This document shows, in pieces, positions 32,999-42,013 of a stretch of 64,000 bases of DNA. The translations under genes and the position numbers were made by a program. Position 1 is the first letter of the stretch. Every line of letters starts with the position of its first letter. Under the pieces are notes generated by a model. That model was not told where the DNA came from and did no database searches. It saw only the letters and a program-made list of their open reading frames with translations. This DNA is from Hyphomicrobium sulfonivorans (GTDB lineage Bacteria > Pseudomonadota > Alphaproteobacteria > Rhizobiales > Hyphomicrobiaceae), in contig NZ_PZPO01000002.1 in the NCBI RefSeq assembly GCF_013306565.1, positions 384,501 to 448,500 on the forward strand, in the 5' to 3' direction.

Positions 32999-34306
32999 TC
33001 AAACGTCGAGCGTGTTTTCGCGCTCCCACTGGGTGAAGTGAGACGCATAGGCGTTCCACTCGGTATTCTTCAGCTTCACATAGGCGTTCGCAAACTCGTT
33101 GCCGAGCGCGCTTTTCAGTTCACTGTCCTTATCGAAGCTGCGCAGGGCATCGAGCAGGTTCAATGGCAGCTTCGGCGCGTCCGTCACCGTATGGCCGAGC
33201 TGATACATATCGATGTCGTAGCGTTTGCCTGGATGTGCCTTGCGCGCGATGCCGGAAAGGCCAGCCGCGATCACCGAAGCCTGTAGCAGATACGGGTTCG
33301 CCGCGCCGTCCGGCAGACGAAACTCGAAGCGGCCCTTGCCTGGCACGCGCACCATGTGTGTGCGGTTGTTACCGGTCCACGTGACCGAATTGGGTGACCA
33401 CGTGGCGCCGGAGATGGTGCGCGGCGCATTGATGCGCTTGTAGGAGTTGACCGTCGGGTTGGTGATCGCTGCCAGCCCTTCGGCGTGGCGCATGATGCCG
33501 CCGAGGAAATTGTAGCCCTGCTGCGACATGCCAACTTCATCAGTATTGTCGAGGAACATGTTCTGCGTGCCGGTTTTATCCCAAACCGAAATGTGCACGT
33601 GGCAACCGTTTCCGGTGAGGCCGGAAAACGGCTTCGGCATGAACGTGGCGCGCAGGCCATGCTTCTCGGCGATCGACTTGACCATGAACTTGAAGAACGA
33701 ATGCCGGTCTGCGGTGATGAGCGCATCATCGAAATTCCAGTTCATTTCGAACTGGCCGTTGGCATCTTCGTGATCGTTCTGATACGGCCCCCAGCCGAGT
33801 TCCTGCATGTAGTCGCAAATTTCGGCGATGACGTCGTAGCGGCGCATCAACGCCTGCTGATCGTAACAGGGCTTTGCGGCAACGTCCTTGCTGTCGGAGA
33901 TGGCGGTTCCATCGACGTTGATCAGAAAGTATTCGCACTCAACGCCGGTTTTGATGCGCAGGCCCTGACTTTCGGCGTCCGCCAGCACCTTTTTGAGAAC
34001 TACGCGTGGAGCTTGCGCGACGCGCTTGTCGTCCATCACGCAATCGGCCGCCAGCCACGCAACATCCTTCTTCCACGGCAGTTGGATGAGCGTTGAAGGA
34101 TCCGGCACGCCGAACATGTCGGGATGCGCAGGCGTCATGTCCAGCCAGGTCGCAAAGCCCGCAAAGCCCGCGCCGTCTTTCTGCATGTCGGCAATGGCGG
34201 ATGCCGGAACCAGCTTGGCGCGCTGACCGCCGAACAGATCGGTGTAGGAAATCATGAAGTAGCGGATGCCGCGCTCTTTCGCGACTTGTGCCAGGTCCTG
34301 TGACAT
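32999..34306 (-). CDS. gmaS: gamma-glutamylmethylamide synthetase (GlnA type III-like)
   Basis: Joins methylamine to the gamma-carboxyl of glutamate with ATP, the entry step of the N-methylglutamate pathway. From the ATG at 34306 the protein has 435 residues, near the usual 440. It starts SQDLAQVAKERGIRYFMISYTDLFGGQRAKLVPA and has the glutamine-synthetase core: ECEYFL, NDHEDANGQFEMNW, HVHISVWDK, and PTVNSYKRIN with a C-terminal GRFEFRLPDGAANPY. GAGAGAAG precedes this start. A longer form from 34375, two bases after the mgsC stop, would add 23 residues and cannot be excluded. Without the neighbours it could be called GlnT; the company of mgsABC and mgdABCD decides for GmaS. Confidence 0.9.
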   Translation of the reverse strand: MSQDLAQVAKERGIRYFMISYTDLFGGQRAKLVPASAIADMQKDGAGFAGFATWLDMTPAHPDMFGVPDPSTLIQLPWKKDVAWLAADCVMDDKRVAQAPRVVLKKVLADAESQGLRIKTGVECEYFLINVDGTAISDSKDVAAKPCYDQQALMRRYDVIAEICDYMQELGWGPYQNDHEDANGQFEMNWNFDDALITADRHSFFKFMVKSIAEKHGLRATFMPKPFSGLTGNGCHVHISVWDKTGTQNMFLDNTDEVGMSQQGYNFLGGIMRHAEGLAAITNPTVNSYKRINAPRTISGATWSPNSVTWTGNNRTHMVRVPGKGRFEFRLPDGAANPYLLQASVIAAGLSGIARKAHPGKRYDIDMYQLGHTVTDAPKLPLNLLDALRSFDKDSELKSALGNEFANAYVKLKNTEWNAYASHFTQWERENTLDV

Positions 34307-34377
34307 GTCTTCTCTCAATTCCTCAGCTAACTGCGGCAGTTCCAGAGATTGTCTTTTCCAGAAATCGAAAGACATGC

Positions 34378-35703
34378 TCACAATCCCTGTCCCGGTATCC
34401 AACTCGTGCCTGCCAGTGGCACGCGAGCCATGGCGGCGGCTTCAATCGTGAGCGCGCACAGATCTTCAGGCTCAAGATTGTGTACGTGGTTGTGCCCGCA
34501 GGCGCGCGCGATGGTTTGCGCTTCCAGCGTCATGACCTTGAGGTAGTTTGCGAGGCGTCGCCCGGCGAGTTCTGCATCAAGGCGTGTTGCAAGTTTTGGG
34601 TCTTGCGTTGTTATGCCGGCCGGATCGCGGCCCTCGTGCCAATCGTCGTAGGCTCCCGCCGTTGTGCCGAGTGCCTGATATTCGCTTTCCAGCGCTGGAT
34701 CGTTGTCACCGAGAGCAACGAGCGCCGCAGAGCCGATTGCAACGGCATCGGCCCCGAGTGCGAGTGCCTTTGCAACGTCCGCTCCATTGCGGATGCCGCC
34801 GGAGACGATGAGCTGCACCTTGCGATGCATGCCAAGATCCTGCAGCGCCTGCACGGCCGGACGGATGCATGCGAGTGTCGGCTGGCCGACATGCTCTATG
34901 AACACTTCCTGCGTTGCCGCCGTGCCGCCCTGCATGCCGTCGACGACGACAACATCGGCACCGGCCTTCACCGCCAGCGCAACATCATAATAGGGACGCG
35001 CACCGCCAACCTTGATGTAGATCGGCTTTTCCCAGTCGGTGATCTCGCGCAGCTCTAAGATCTTGATTTCAAGATCGTCCGGGCCGGTCCAGTCGGGATG
35101 ACGGCATGCCGAGCGTTGATCGATGCCCTTGGGCAGCGTGCGCATCTCAGCGACTCGATCGGAGATCTTCTGGCCGAGCAGCATGCCGCCGCCGCCGGGC
35201 TTCGCACCCTGGCCGACGACAATCTCAATGGCGTCCGCCTTGCGCAGATCGTCTGGGTTCATGCCGTAGCGCGAGGGCAGATACTGGTACACCAGCGTTT
35301 TGGAATGGCCGCGCTCTTCCGGCGTCATGCCGCCGTCGCCGGTGGTGGTTGATGTGCCGGCGATGTTTGCGCCGCGTCCAAGCGCTTCCTTCGCGTTGCC
35401 GGAAAGCGCGCCGAAGCTCATGCCCGCAATGGTGATCGGGATCTTGAGATGGATCGGCTTCTTGGCGAAGCGTGTACCCAGCACGACCTCTGTGGAGCAT
35501 TTCTCGCGATAGCCTTCGAGCGGATATCGCGACATCGATGCGCCGAGAAACAGCAGGTCGTCGAAGTGCGGAAGCTTGCGCTTCGCGCCCGCACCGCGAA
35601 TGTCATAAATTCCGGTGGTGGCGGCGCGGCGGATTTCAGAAAGGGTGTAATCGTCGAACGTGGCCGACTTTCGCGGCGTGGTTGGCGGGTTGTGATAGCT
35701 CAT
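34378..35703 (-). CDS. mgsC: N-methylglutamate synthase subunit C (glutamate synthase FMN domain)
   Basis: A 441-residue protein corresponding to the FMN-binding synthase domain of glutamate synthase. Visible elements are FDDLLFLGASMSRYPLEGY, ITIAGMSFGALSGNAKEALGRGAN, QGAKPGGGGMLLG, KVGGARPYYDVALAVKAGADVVVVDGMQGGTAA and the phosphate-binding VSGGIRNGADVAKALALGADAVAIG. It should form N-methylglutamate from gamma-glutamylmethylamide and 2-oxoglutarate with subunits A and B. A Cys-rich stretch near the C-terminus (ARACGHNHVHNLEPEDLCALT) fits the Fe-S region of such proteins. Its start overlaps the mgsB stop (ATGA). The rhizobial name for the homologue is GlxD. Confidence 0.9.
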   Translation of the reverse strand: MSYHNPPTTPRKSATFDDYTLSEIRRAATTGIYDIRGAGAKRKLPHFDDLLFLGASMSRYPLEGYREKCSTEVVLGTRFAKKPIHLKIPITIAGMSFGALSGNAKEALGRGANIAGTSTTTGDGGMTPEERGHSKTLVYQYLPSRYGMNPDDLRKADAIEIVVGQGAKPGGGGMLLGQKISDRVAEMRTLPKGIDQRSACRHPDWTGPDDLEIKILELREITDWEKPIYIKVGGARPYYDVALAVKAGADVVVVDGMQGGTAATQEVFIEHVGQPTLACIRPAVQALQDLGMHRKVQLIVSGGIRNGADVAKALALGADAVAIGSAALVALGDNDPALESEYQALGTTAGAYDDWHEGRDPAGITTQDPKLATRLDAELAGRRLANYLKVMTLEAQTIARACGHNHVHNLEPEDLCALTIEAAAMARVPLAGTSWIPGQGL

Positions 35704-36389
35704 CAGTAGGCGTCCGCGTTGTCGATGTTGAAGTTGTAAAGTTTGCGCGCTGATCCGTAGCGCCGGAATTCACTGGGCTTCACGCCAGTGATTCCGGAGC
35801 GCTGCAGCAGGTCTTCGAGCAGTTCGAGATGCTCATCGCGCATCTCTTTCTCGACGCAGTCGGCGCCCAGGCTCTGCACATTGCCGCGCACGAACAGGCG
35901 CGCTTCATAGATGGAATCGCCGAGCGCATCGCCCGCATCGCCGAGAACGACAAGGTTGCCTGTCTGCGCCATGAACGCCGACATGTGGCCGATGCTGCCC
36001 TTGACGACGATGTCGATGCCTTTCATCGATATGCCGCAGCGGGATGCTGCATTGCCTTCCACCACCAGCATGCCGCCGCGTCCGGTTGCGCCGGCGTACT
36101 GGCTGACGTCACCTTTGATGACGACCTTGCCGGACATCATATTTTCGGCGACGCCGGGGCCGGCAGAACCGTGAACTGTTACGGTCGCCTGCTTGTTCAT
36201 GCCGCCGCAGTAGTATCCAACAGGGCCGCGGATATCGACGCTGACGGGTGCATCAATGCCGACCGCTACGGCGTGGCGCCCATCCGGGTTCAGCACTTCC
36301 CATTCGGTTTCGTTGTTGCCTTCGGCCAGGGCGTGCAGGGATTGGTTCAGTTCGCGCAGCGGCGTTGTAGAAAGATCTATCGCTGGCAT
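35703..36389 (-). CDS. mgsB: N-methylglutamate synthase subunit B (GXGXG domain)
   Basis: A 228-residue beta-helix protein matching the C-terminal GXGXG domain of glutamate synthase (also seen in FwdC): GPVGYYCGGMNKQATVTVHGSAGPG, then MMSGKVVIKGDVSQYAGATGRGGMLVVEG, CGISMKGIDIVVKGSIGHMSAF and GNLVVLGDAGDALGDSIYEA. I place the start at the ATG at 36389 (PAIDLSTTPL), seven bases after GGAG and one base past the mgsA stop; a longer frame up to 36620 lies inside mgsA. It bridges the amidotransferase and synthase subunits. The rhizobial counterpart is GlxC. Confidence 0.9.
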   Translation of the reverse strand: MPAIDLSTTPLRELNQSLHALAEGNNETEWEVLNPDGRHAVAVGIDAPVSVDIRGPVGYYCGGMNKQATVTVHGSAGPGVAENMMSGKVVIKGDVSQYAGATGRGGMLVVEGNAASRCGISMKGIDIVVKGSIGHMSAFMAQTGNLVVLGDAGDALGDSIYEARLFVRGNVQSLGADCVEKEMRDEHLELLEDLLQRSGITGVKPSEFRRYGSARKLYNFNIDNADAY

Positions 36390-36390
36390 A

Positions 36391-37287
36391 TCAGCGCTCC
36401 CAGAAGTAGACGGTTGCAGGCTCGGGTTCCCAGACCTTGGCGGTGTCAATGCCCGGTAAGCCGACGAGAGCGCGGTATTCAGAACCGAACGCGACGTAGT
36501 CGTCGGTTTCAGCCAGCACGGCGGGCTTGCATGCGATGGGATCGCGAAGAACGCCGAAGCCGTTCTTGGTGCCGACGACGAAGGTGAAGAATCCGTCGAG
36601 ATCGTCGAGGCTTTTCTCAAGCGCCTGCCCGAGATCCAGGCCCTGCTTCATGCGCCAAGTCAGATAAGCAGCAGCAACTTCGCTGTCGTTCTGCGTTTCC
36701 AGCTGAATGCCGTCGTGGGCAAGTGAACGGCGGAGGTTGTTGTGGTTCGACAGCGAGCCATTGTGCACGAGGCATTGATCGGGGCCGGTAGAAAACGGAT
36801 GCGCACCGAGAGTGGTGACGGCTGACTCGGTTGCCATGCGCGTGTGGCCAATGGCGTGCGTACCCTTCATGCCCTTGAGTTCGAAGCGCTCCGAAACGGC
36901 TGTCGGGTAGCCCACTTCCTTGTAAATCTCGATCGCTTCACCGACACCCATAACGCGCACTGACGGCGCCAGCCGACGTACGGCGGCGCGGATGGTATCG
37001 AGTTCGTCACGCCGACATGTCAGCACGGCATGAGTGGCGCGCTGAGTAAGCTTCACAGCGCCAGCGATTTCATTTTCGAGAGCTTTGGCGAGGGCTGGGA
37101 AGTCGATCTCGGGAGAGGAAGACTGCAGCGTAATCTTTGCTTCGCCGTCTAGTGATTGTCCGTAGACGGCAAATCCTGCCGAGTCCGGTCCGCGCTCGCA
37201 CATCGTGGCGAGCATCGCTGAAGTTAAAGCGCCGAGCTGAGGCTCGAGAGCTTCATTCTTCAGGAACAGTCCAACAATTCCGCACAT
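36391..37287 (-). CDS. mgsA: N-methylglutamate synthase subunit A (class II glutamine amidotransferase)
   Basis: A 298-residue Ntn-hydrolase of the PurF/GltB amidotransferase class. The start is fixed at the ATG at 37287, because the nucleophile must be the Cys right after Met (MCGIVGLFLKN). Later motifs include CERGPDSAGFAVYG, GHTRMATESAVT with HPFSTGPDQCLVHNGSLSNHNNLRR, and NDSEVAAAYL. In this pathway it processes gamma-glutamylmethylamide, releasing methylamine in place of ammonia. It is the first gene of the mgsA-mgsB-mgsC-gmaS run and divergent from mgdA. The rhizobial counterpart is GlxB. Confidence 0.9.
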   Translation of the reverse strand: MCGIVGLFLKNEALEPQLGALTSAMLATMCERGPDSAGFAVYGQSLDGEAKITLQSSSPEIDFPALAKALENEIAGAVKLTQRATHAVLTCRRDELDTIRAAVRRLAPSVRVMGVGEAIEIYKEVGYPTAVSERFELKGMKGTHAIGHTRMATESAVTTLGAHPFSTGPDQCLVHNGSLSNHNNLRRSLAHDGIQLETQNDSEVAAAYLTWRMKQGLDLGQALEKSLDDLDGFFTFVVGTKNGFGVLRDPIACKPAVLAETDDYVAFGSEYRALVGLPGIDTAKVWEPEPATVYFWER

Positions 37288-37384
37288 CCGGTGCACCTGA
37301 TGAGTTTGATCTTGATGCGATGGACGGTAACAGCGCGAATACATCAATTCAACTGTGATGAATAATATTTTCCTGACAGTATAG

Positions 37385-37398
37385 TGGGCAACTGCCCA
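37385..37398. promoter_or_regulatory. palindrome between divergent mgs and mgd operons
   Basis: TGGGCA-AC-TGCCCA is a perfect 14-base inverted repeat in the 247-base gap between mgsA and mgdA, in an AT-rich setting that contains AATATTTTCCTGACAGTATAG. It is a good candidate operator for the XRE-cupin regulator encoded at the end of the mgd operon. Confidence 0.5.
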
Positions 37399-37534
37399 AA
37401 ATTATTGCAGCGAGAAGCCTACATCTTGGACTTGAATGACCGGAAACATTTTTGCATTTTAGGAATGGAAAGATCGCATCCCCAATGCTCGCTGCACGCG
37501 GGCAAGACATCTCAGCCAAAGGCATCCATCGTCC

Positions 37535-38788
37535 ATGCCGTTTGCCCTTCTGAAATACGCCACGCGCTCCGCCTTCAAAGGTGATCACGCGGCAGAGCGC
37601 CACTTCCGCTTAAGTCCAGATCTGAAACCAACGTATGACGTCGTGATTATCGGTGCCGGTGGGCATGGCCTGGCGGCGGCCTACTATCTCGCGACACGAC
37701 ATGGCATCACCAACATCGCCGTGCTCGACAAAGGCTGGCTTGCAGGCGGCAACACCGCGCGCAACACAACGATCGTGCGCGCCAATTATCTGACGCCGGA
37801 AGGTGTCGCGTTCTACAAGGAATCGGTCGATCTGTTTCGCTCGCTTTCGAACGAACTTGACATCAACGTGATGTACACTGAGCGCGGGCATTTCACGCTT
37901 GCTCACACCGACGCAGCGATGAACACGGCGCGTTGGCGTGCGGAAGTGAACAAGCACATGGGCGTGTCGTCGGAGGTGATTGGGCCGGACGATGTCAAGC
38001 GTATCTGTCCCACGATCAATGTGTCGGATGATGTGCACTATCCCATCATGGGCGCGCTGTATCATCCGCCCGGCGCCATCGCGCGGCATGATGCCATGGC
38101 CTGGGGATACGCGAAGGAAGCGGCGCGCCACGGTGTAGAGATTCACACCCAGACCGGTGTCAATCGCATTCTGATCGAGAACGGTCGGGCGGTGGGCGTA
38201 GAAACAAATCGCGGCACGATACATGCCGGTCGCGTTTTGCAGGCGGTTGCTGGCTCATCTAGCGTTGTCGCCAACATGGCGGGGCTAAAGCTGCCCATCC
38301 GCACCATTCCGCTGCAGGCCTGCGTATCGGAGCCGGTAAAGCCGATCCTCGATCAGATCGTCGTGTCGGGGTCGCTGCACGTTTACATTTCGCAATCGGC
38401 GCGCGGCGAGATGGTAATGGGCGGTGCAACGGACGCCTACGGCCTTTACTCCACCCGCTCGACGCTGGACTTCAAGGAAAGTCTGATGGCGCACATGCTG
38501 GAGTTGTTTCCGTTCATGGGCGAACTCAAGGTGCTGCGGCAGTGGGCGGGCATGGCCGACATGACGCCGGATTTCTCGCCAGTCATGGGGCTCACGCCGA
38601 TTGAGAACTTCTTCATCGATGCCGGTTGGGGCACGTGGGGCTTCAAGGCAACGCCGGTCTCCGGCTTGCGCATGGCCGAATGCGTAGCAACCGGCCGCCA
38701 ACCTGATCTGCTCAAGCCATTCGCGCTCGACCGCTTCGGATCATTCGATCTGGTCGGCGAAAAGGGCGCGGCCTCGGTCGGGCATTGA
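37535..38788 (+). CDS. mgdA: N-methylglutamate dehydrogenase subunit A (SoxB-like)
   Basis: A 417-residue flavoprotein homologous to the beta subunit of heterotetrameric sarcosine oxidase. The FAD dinucleotide-binding motif is DVVIIGAGGHGLAAAYYL (G40-x-G42-x2-G45), followed by GWLAGGNTARNTTIVRANYL, where the covalent-FMN His region lies in the family, and RQWAGMADMTPDFSPVMG plus GWGTWGFKATP at the C-terminus. With the other three subunits it oxidises N-methylglutamate to glutamate and a one-carbon unit. Context (gmaS, mgs genes) favours this over sarcosine oxidase. It begins a four-gene coupled operon. Confidence 0.88.
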   Translation: MPFALLKYATRSAFKGDHAAERHFRLSPDLKPTYDVVIIGAGGHGLAAAYYLATRHGITNIAVLDKGWLAGGNTARNTTIVRANYLTPEGVAFYKESVDLFRSLSNELDINVMYTERGHFTLAHTDAAMNTARWRAEVNKHMGVSSEVIGPDDVKRICPTINVSDDVHYPIMGALYHPPGAIARHDAMAWGYAKEAARHGVEIHTQTGVNRILIENGRAVGVETNRGTIHAGRVLQAVAGSSSVVANMAGLKLPIRTIPLQACVSEPVKPILDQIVVSGSLHVYISQSARGEMVMGGATDAYGLYSTRSTLDFKESLMAHMLELFPFMGELKVLRQWAGMADMTPDFSPVMGLTPIENFFIDAGWGTWGFKATPVSGLRMAECVATGRQPDLLKPFALDRFGSFDLVGEKGAASVGH

Positions 38789-38802
38789 GAGGAAAATCAC
38801 GC

Positions 38803-39084
38803 ATGAAGATCATGATTTGCCCGGTGAACGGGCCGCGCAACATTGCCGAGTTTGCGTGGGGCGGTGAAGTGAAGCCTGATGTCGATCCGGTGACATGCAC
38901 CGATCAGGACTGGACCGACCATCTGTTCCTCGAAGCGAACATCGCCGGCATCGTCACCGAATGGTGGCTGCACACACCGACGAACACCTGGTTCATCGCC
39001 CGGCGCAACACGCTGACCGACGAAATCCTCGAGACCATGACGCTTGACGCATATTACACGCGCGAAGGGGCAATCTCCGCATGA
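38803..39084 (+). CDS. mgdB: N-methylglutamate dehydrogenase subunit B (SoxD-like)
   Basis: A 93-residue subunit resembling SoxD of sarcosine oxidase: ICPVNGPRNIAEFAWGGEV, then DQDWTDHLFLEANIAGIVTEWWLHT and WFIARRNTLTDEI. SoxD binds zinc through C-x2-C and a later H-x3-C. Here the first pair reads CPVN (second Cys missing) and the H-x3-C reads HTPTN, so the zinc site is largely lost. The start is the ATG at 38803 after GAGAGGA; an in-frame TTG at 38785 is on top of the preceding stop. The last bases overlap mgdC (ATGA). Confidence 0.85.
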   Translation: MKIMICPVNGPRNIAEFAWGGEVKPDVDPVTCTDQDWTDHLFLEANIAGIVTEWWLHTPTNTWFIARRNTLTDEILETMTLDAYYTREGAISA

Positions 39085-42011
39085 CAGGCTCTTCCAATAA
39101 AGTGAGTGCGCGTCTTGACGGTTCGGAGTGGGGGCTGCTCATCGACAAAAACGCGCCGCTGGCTTTCACGTTCGATGGCAAGCTGCATATGGGCTATGCG
39201 GGCGATGTGATTGCGTCGGCGTTATATGCCGGCGGGCAGCGCCTGCTGTCGCGTTCGTTCAAGTATCACCGCCCTCGCGGTGCGCTGACCATGAGCGGGC
39301 ATGACGCCAACACGATCGTTCAGGTGGCGGATGAGCCGAATGTCCGTGCAGATCGATACAACCTGCGTGATGGAATATCGGTTGCCTCGGTCAACAGGCT
39401 CGGTTCGCTCAACTTCGACATGCTTGCCGTGATGGGCGCATTCAAGCGCTTCCTGCCCGTCGGCTTCTATTACAAAACGTTCTTCCGCCCAAAAGGCATT
39501 TGGCCCTGGTTTGAAAAGCCGATCCGGCACATGGCTGGGCTCGGCTATCTGGAGCCTGCAGCGAAGCCACGATCCTATGACAAGGCGTACAAGTTTGCTG
39601 ACGTACTCGTGGTGGGTGGCGGTGCCGCCGGCATTGAAGCTGCGCTTGCGGCCGCCGAGAGCGGCGCGGAAACACTGCTGATTGACGAGTGGGCAGAGCT
39701 GGGCGGATCGCTGCTTTATGGTCGCGGCGAGTTTTCGCGTGGTCTCACCGATGAGGTGCGGCGCGAGCTGCTGGCGCGCGTGCAGCAAGCGGAAAATCTG
39801 CAGGTGATGACGGGAATGACAGTCAGCGGCGTGTTTGCCGACAACTGGGTTTCAGCGCTCGACGCCAAGCGGCTTTACAAGATCCGCGCCAAGCAGATCG
39901 TGCTTGCAACGGGTGCGTTTGAACAGCCGCTTGTGTTTCCCAACAACGACCGGCCGGGCATCATGTTTGCAAGCGCGGCGCAGCGTTTGATGCGTCTTTA
40001 CGGCGTTTGTCCCGCTAATCGCGCGGTTATCGCAACCAGCAATCGCTTCGGATATGAGGCGGCGCTGGATCTGCTCGATGCGGGTGTGTCAGTGGCGGCG
40101 GTTGTAGATCTGCGCGCGAAACCTGAAGCCGGCATGGTGGAAGATGCCGTGCGCGCGAGTGGGGTGCGCGTTTTGACAGGAGCCATGCCGGTCAACTCGA
40201 AAGGACGTCGTGGCATCACGAGTGTCGCCATTGCGCGTATCGTAGACGACGGAAAAGCGACGGGCCCAGCTCATTGGATCGATTGCGATGCGCTGTTGAT
40301 GGCGGTGGGATTCGCGCCCCAGCTTAATCTGGCGTGCCATGCCGGTGCGCGTGCGGTGTATGACGCTGAAACCAACATGCAGCGGGCCGAGGGTGTGCCG
40401 GACGGCATTACGCTTGCCGGTTGCGCGGCCGGACACTGGGACGCAACGGATGCCCGCGCTGGTGGCGCAGCGGCGGGAAAACGGGCCGCGGCCCGCGCGA
40501 AAGATGCAAGCGCCGTCGGCGATGATCCGCTACTGACATCGACGGCAAGCGCCAGCAACATCTCACATCCCTATCCGATTTTCAGCGCAGCAACCGGCAG
40601 CAACTTCGTCGACTTCGACGAAGATCTGACCGTCAAGGATATCGTCAACACGGTGAAGGACGGTTATGACGACATCCAGCTCGTAAAACGATATTCAACC
40701 GCCGGGCTCGGGCCGAGTCAGGGCCGACACGCCAACGTCAACACCATTCGTATTGTTGCGCGCGAGATCGGCAAGCCCGCTGCTGCAATCGGCACGACAA
40801 CCTACCGGCCGCCGCTGGTGCCGGAGAAATTCGGTATGTTGGCGGGGCGCGCTTTTGAGTCCCGGCGTCTCACGGCGATGCATCATCGGCATGTCGAGCT
40901 CGGCGCTCAGATGATGAGTGCGGGGCTTTGGATGCGACCCCGCTATTACGGCGGCAAAACCGACGCTGAACGCTCAATCGCGCGTGAGGTGGAAGTGGTT
41001 CGGCGCGGCGTTGGCATGATCGACGTGTCGACACTCGGCAGCCTTGAAGTGCGCGGGCCGGATGCGGCTGCATTCATGGACCGCGTTTATACGTGGGCAT
41101 ATGAAAAGCAGCCCATCGGACGCGCACGTTATGCGCTGATGACCGATCAGACCGGCGTCATCATCGATGACGGCGTTGCCGCGCGTCTTGGTGAGCGCCA
41201 CTACTACGTGACGGCGACGACAGGCGCGGTGGATCAGGTTTACCGCCAGATGTCGTGGTTCAACGCCCAATGGCGGATGGATGTCGATGTTGCCAACGTC
41301 ACGGCGGCCTACGCGGGTATCAATCTCGCCGGACCGCAGGCGCGCGCCGTGATTGAGACGCTGGCAAGCGACATCGATTTTTCTGCGGCGGCTTTTCCAT
41401 ACATGGCGGTGCGTACGGGCACACTGGCGGGGATCCCCGTCCGCATCCTGCGTGTCGGTTTCGTGGGTGAGCTTGGCTACGAGATCCATTGTCCATCGGG
41501 GCAGGGCGAAGCGCTGTGGGACAAGCTCATGCAGGCTGGCAAGCCGTTCGGCATTCGCCCATTCGGTGTCGAAGCGCAGCGCATTCTGCGGCTTGAGAAA
41601 GGCCACATCATCGTCGGTCAGGACACGGACGGGCTTACGCATCCCGCTGAAGCCAACATGGAGTGGGCGCTCGGTAAGAAGAAGCCGTTTTACATCGGCA
41701 AGCGAGCGGTCGACATGCAGATGGCAAAGGGTGTCGCGCGCAAGCTCGCTGGCTTCGCTTTGGTGGATAGCGCTGCGCCGATGCCGAAGGAGTGTCATCT
41801 CATTATCCGCGATGGCGACATTGCAGGGCGCGTTACGTCCGTCACGCGGTCGCCGACGCTCGGCAAGGTCATCGGTCTGGCTTACGTGCCACCCGAACTT
41901 GCACAGCCGGGCAGTCGCTTTGAAATCCGTGTGGATGGCGGGCAAATGGTTATGGCGGAGACCGTTGTCACGCCATTTTACGATCCTGAAAACGCACGGC
42001 AGGAGCTGTGA
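39081..42011 (+). CDS. mgdC: N-methylglutamate dehydrogenase subunit C (SoxA-like)
   Basis: A 976-residue homologue of the alpha subunit of sarcosine oxidase. The N-terminal ferredoxin-like segment (GDVIASALYAGGQRLLSRSFKYHRPRGA) lacks the Fe-S cysteines, as in SoxA. A pyridine-nucleotide/FAD domain follows, with VLVVGGGAAGIEAALAAAESGA (about residue 175) and IVLATGAFEQPLVFPNNDRPGI. The C-terminal part (about 597-976) is a GcvT-like aminomethyltransferase domain with MIDVSTLGSLEVRGPDA, RYALMTDQTGVIIDDG and FVGELGYEIHCPS. That domain probably passes the methyl-derived carbon to tetrahydrofolate. It is coupled to both neighbours by short overlap or spacing. Confidence 0.9.
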   Translation: MTGSSNKVSARLDGSEWGLLIDKNAPLAFTFDGKLHMGYAGDVIASALYAGGQRLLSRSFKYHRPRGALTMSGHDANTIVQVADEPNVRADRYNLRDGISVASVNRLGSLNFDMLAVMGAFKRFLPVGFYYKTFFRPKGIWPWFEKPIRHMAGLGYLEPAAKPRSYDKAYKFADVLVVGGGAAGIEAALAAAESGAETLLIDEWAELGGSLLYGRGEFSRGLTDEVRRELLARVQQAENLQVMTGMTVSGVFADNWVSALDAKRLYKIRAKQIVLATGAFEQPLVFPNNDRPGIMFASAAQRLMRLYGVCPANRAVIATSNRFGYEAALDLLDAGVSVAAVVDLRAKPEAGMVEDAVRASGVRVLTGAMPVNSKGRRGITSVAIARIVDDGKATGPAHWIDCDALLMAVGFAPQLNLACHAGARAVYDAETNMQRAEGVPDGITLAGCAAGHWDATDARAGGAAAGKRAAARAKDASAVGDDPLLTSTASASNISHPYPIFSAATGSNFVDFDEDLTVKDIVNTVKDGYDDIQLVKRYSTAGLGPSQGRHANVNTIRIVAREIGKPAAAIGTTTYRPPLVPEKFGMLAGRAFESRRLTAMHHRHVELGAQMMSAGLWMRPRYYGGKTDAERSIAREVEVVRRGVGMIDVSTLGSLEVRGPDAAAFMDRVYTWAYEKQPIGRARYALMTDQTGVIIDDGVAARLGERHYYVTATTGAVDQVYRQMSWFNAQWRMDVDVANVTAAYAGINLAGPQARAVIETLASDIDFSAAAFPYMAVRTGTLAGIPVRILRVGFVGELGYEIHCPSGQGEALWDKLMQAGKPFGIRPFGVEAQRILRLEKGHIIVGQDTDGLTHPAEANMEWALGKKKPFYIGKRAVDMQMAKGVARKLAGFALVDSAAPMPKECHLIIRDGDIAGRVTSVTRSPTLGKVIGLAYVPPELAQPGSRFEIRVDGGQMVMAETVVTPFYDPENARQEL

Positions 42012-42013
42012 TT

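Noticed and set aside
32999-34306. Naming the enzyme glutamine synthetase III (GlnT)
   Set aside because: Sequence alone would allow it, but the mgsABC and mgdABCD neighbours fit gamma-glutamylmethylamide synthetase better.
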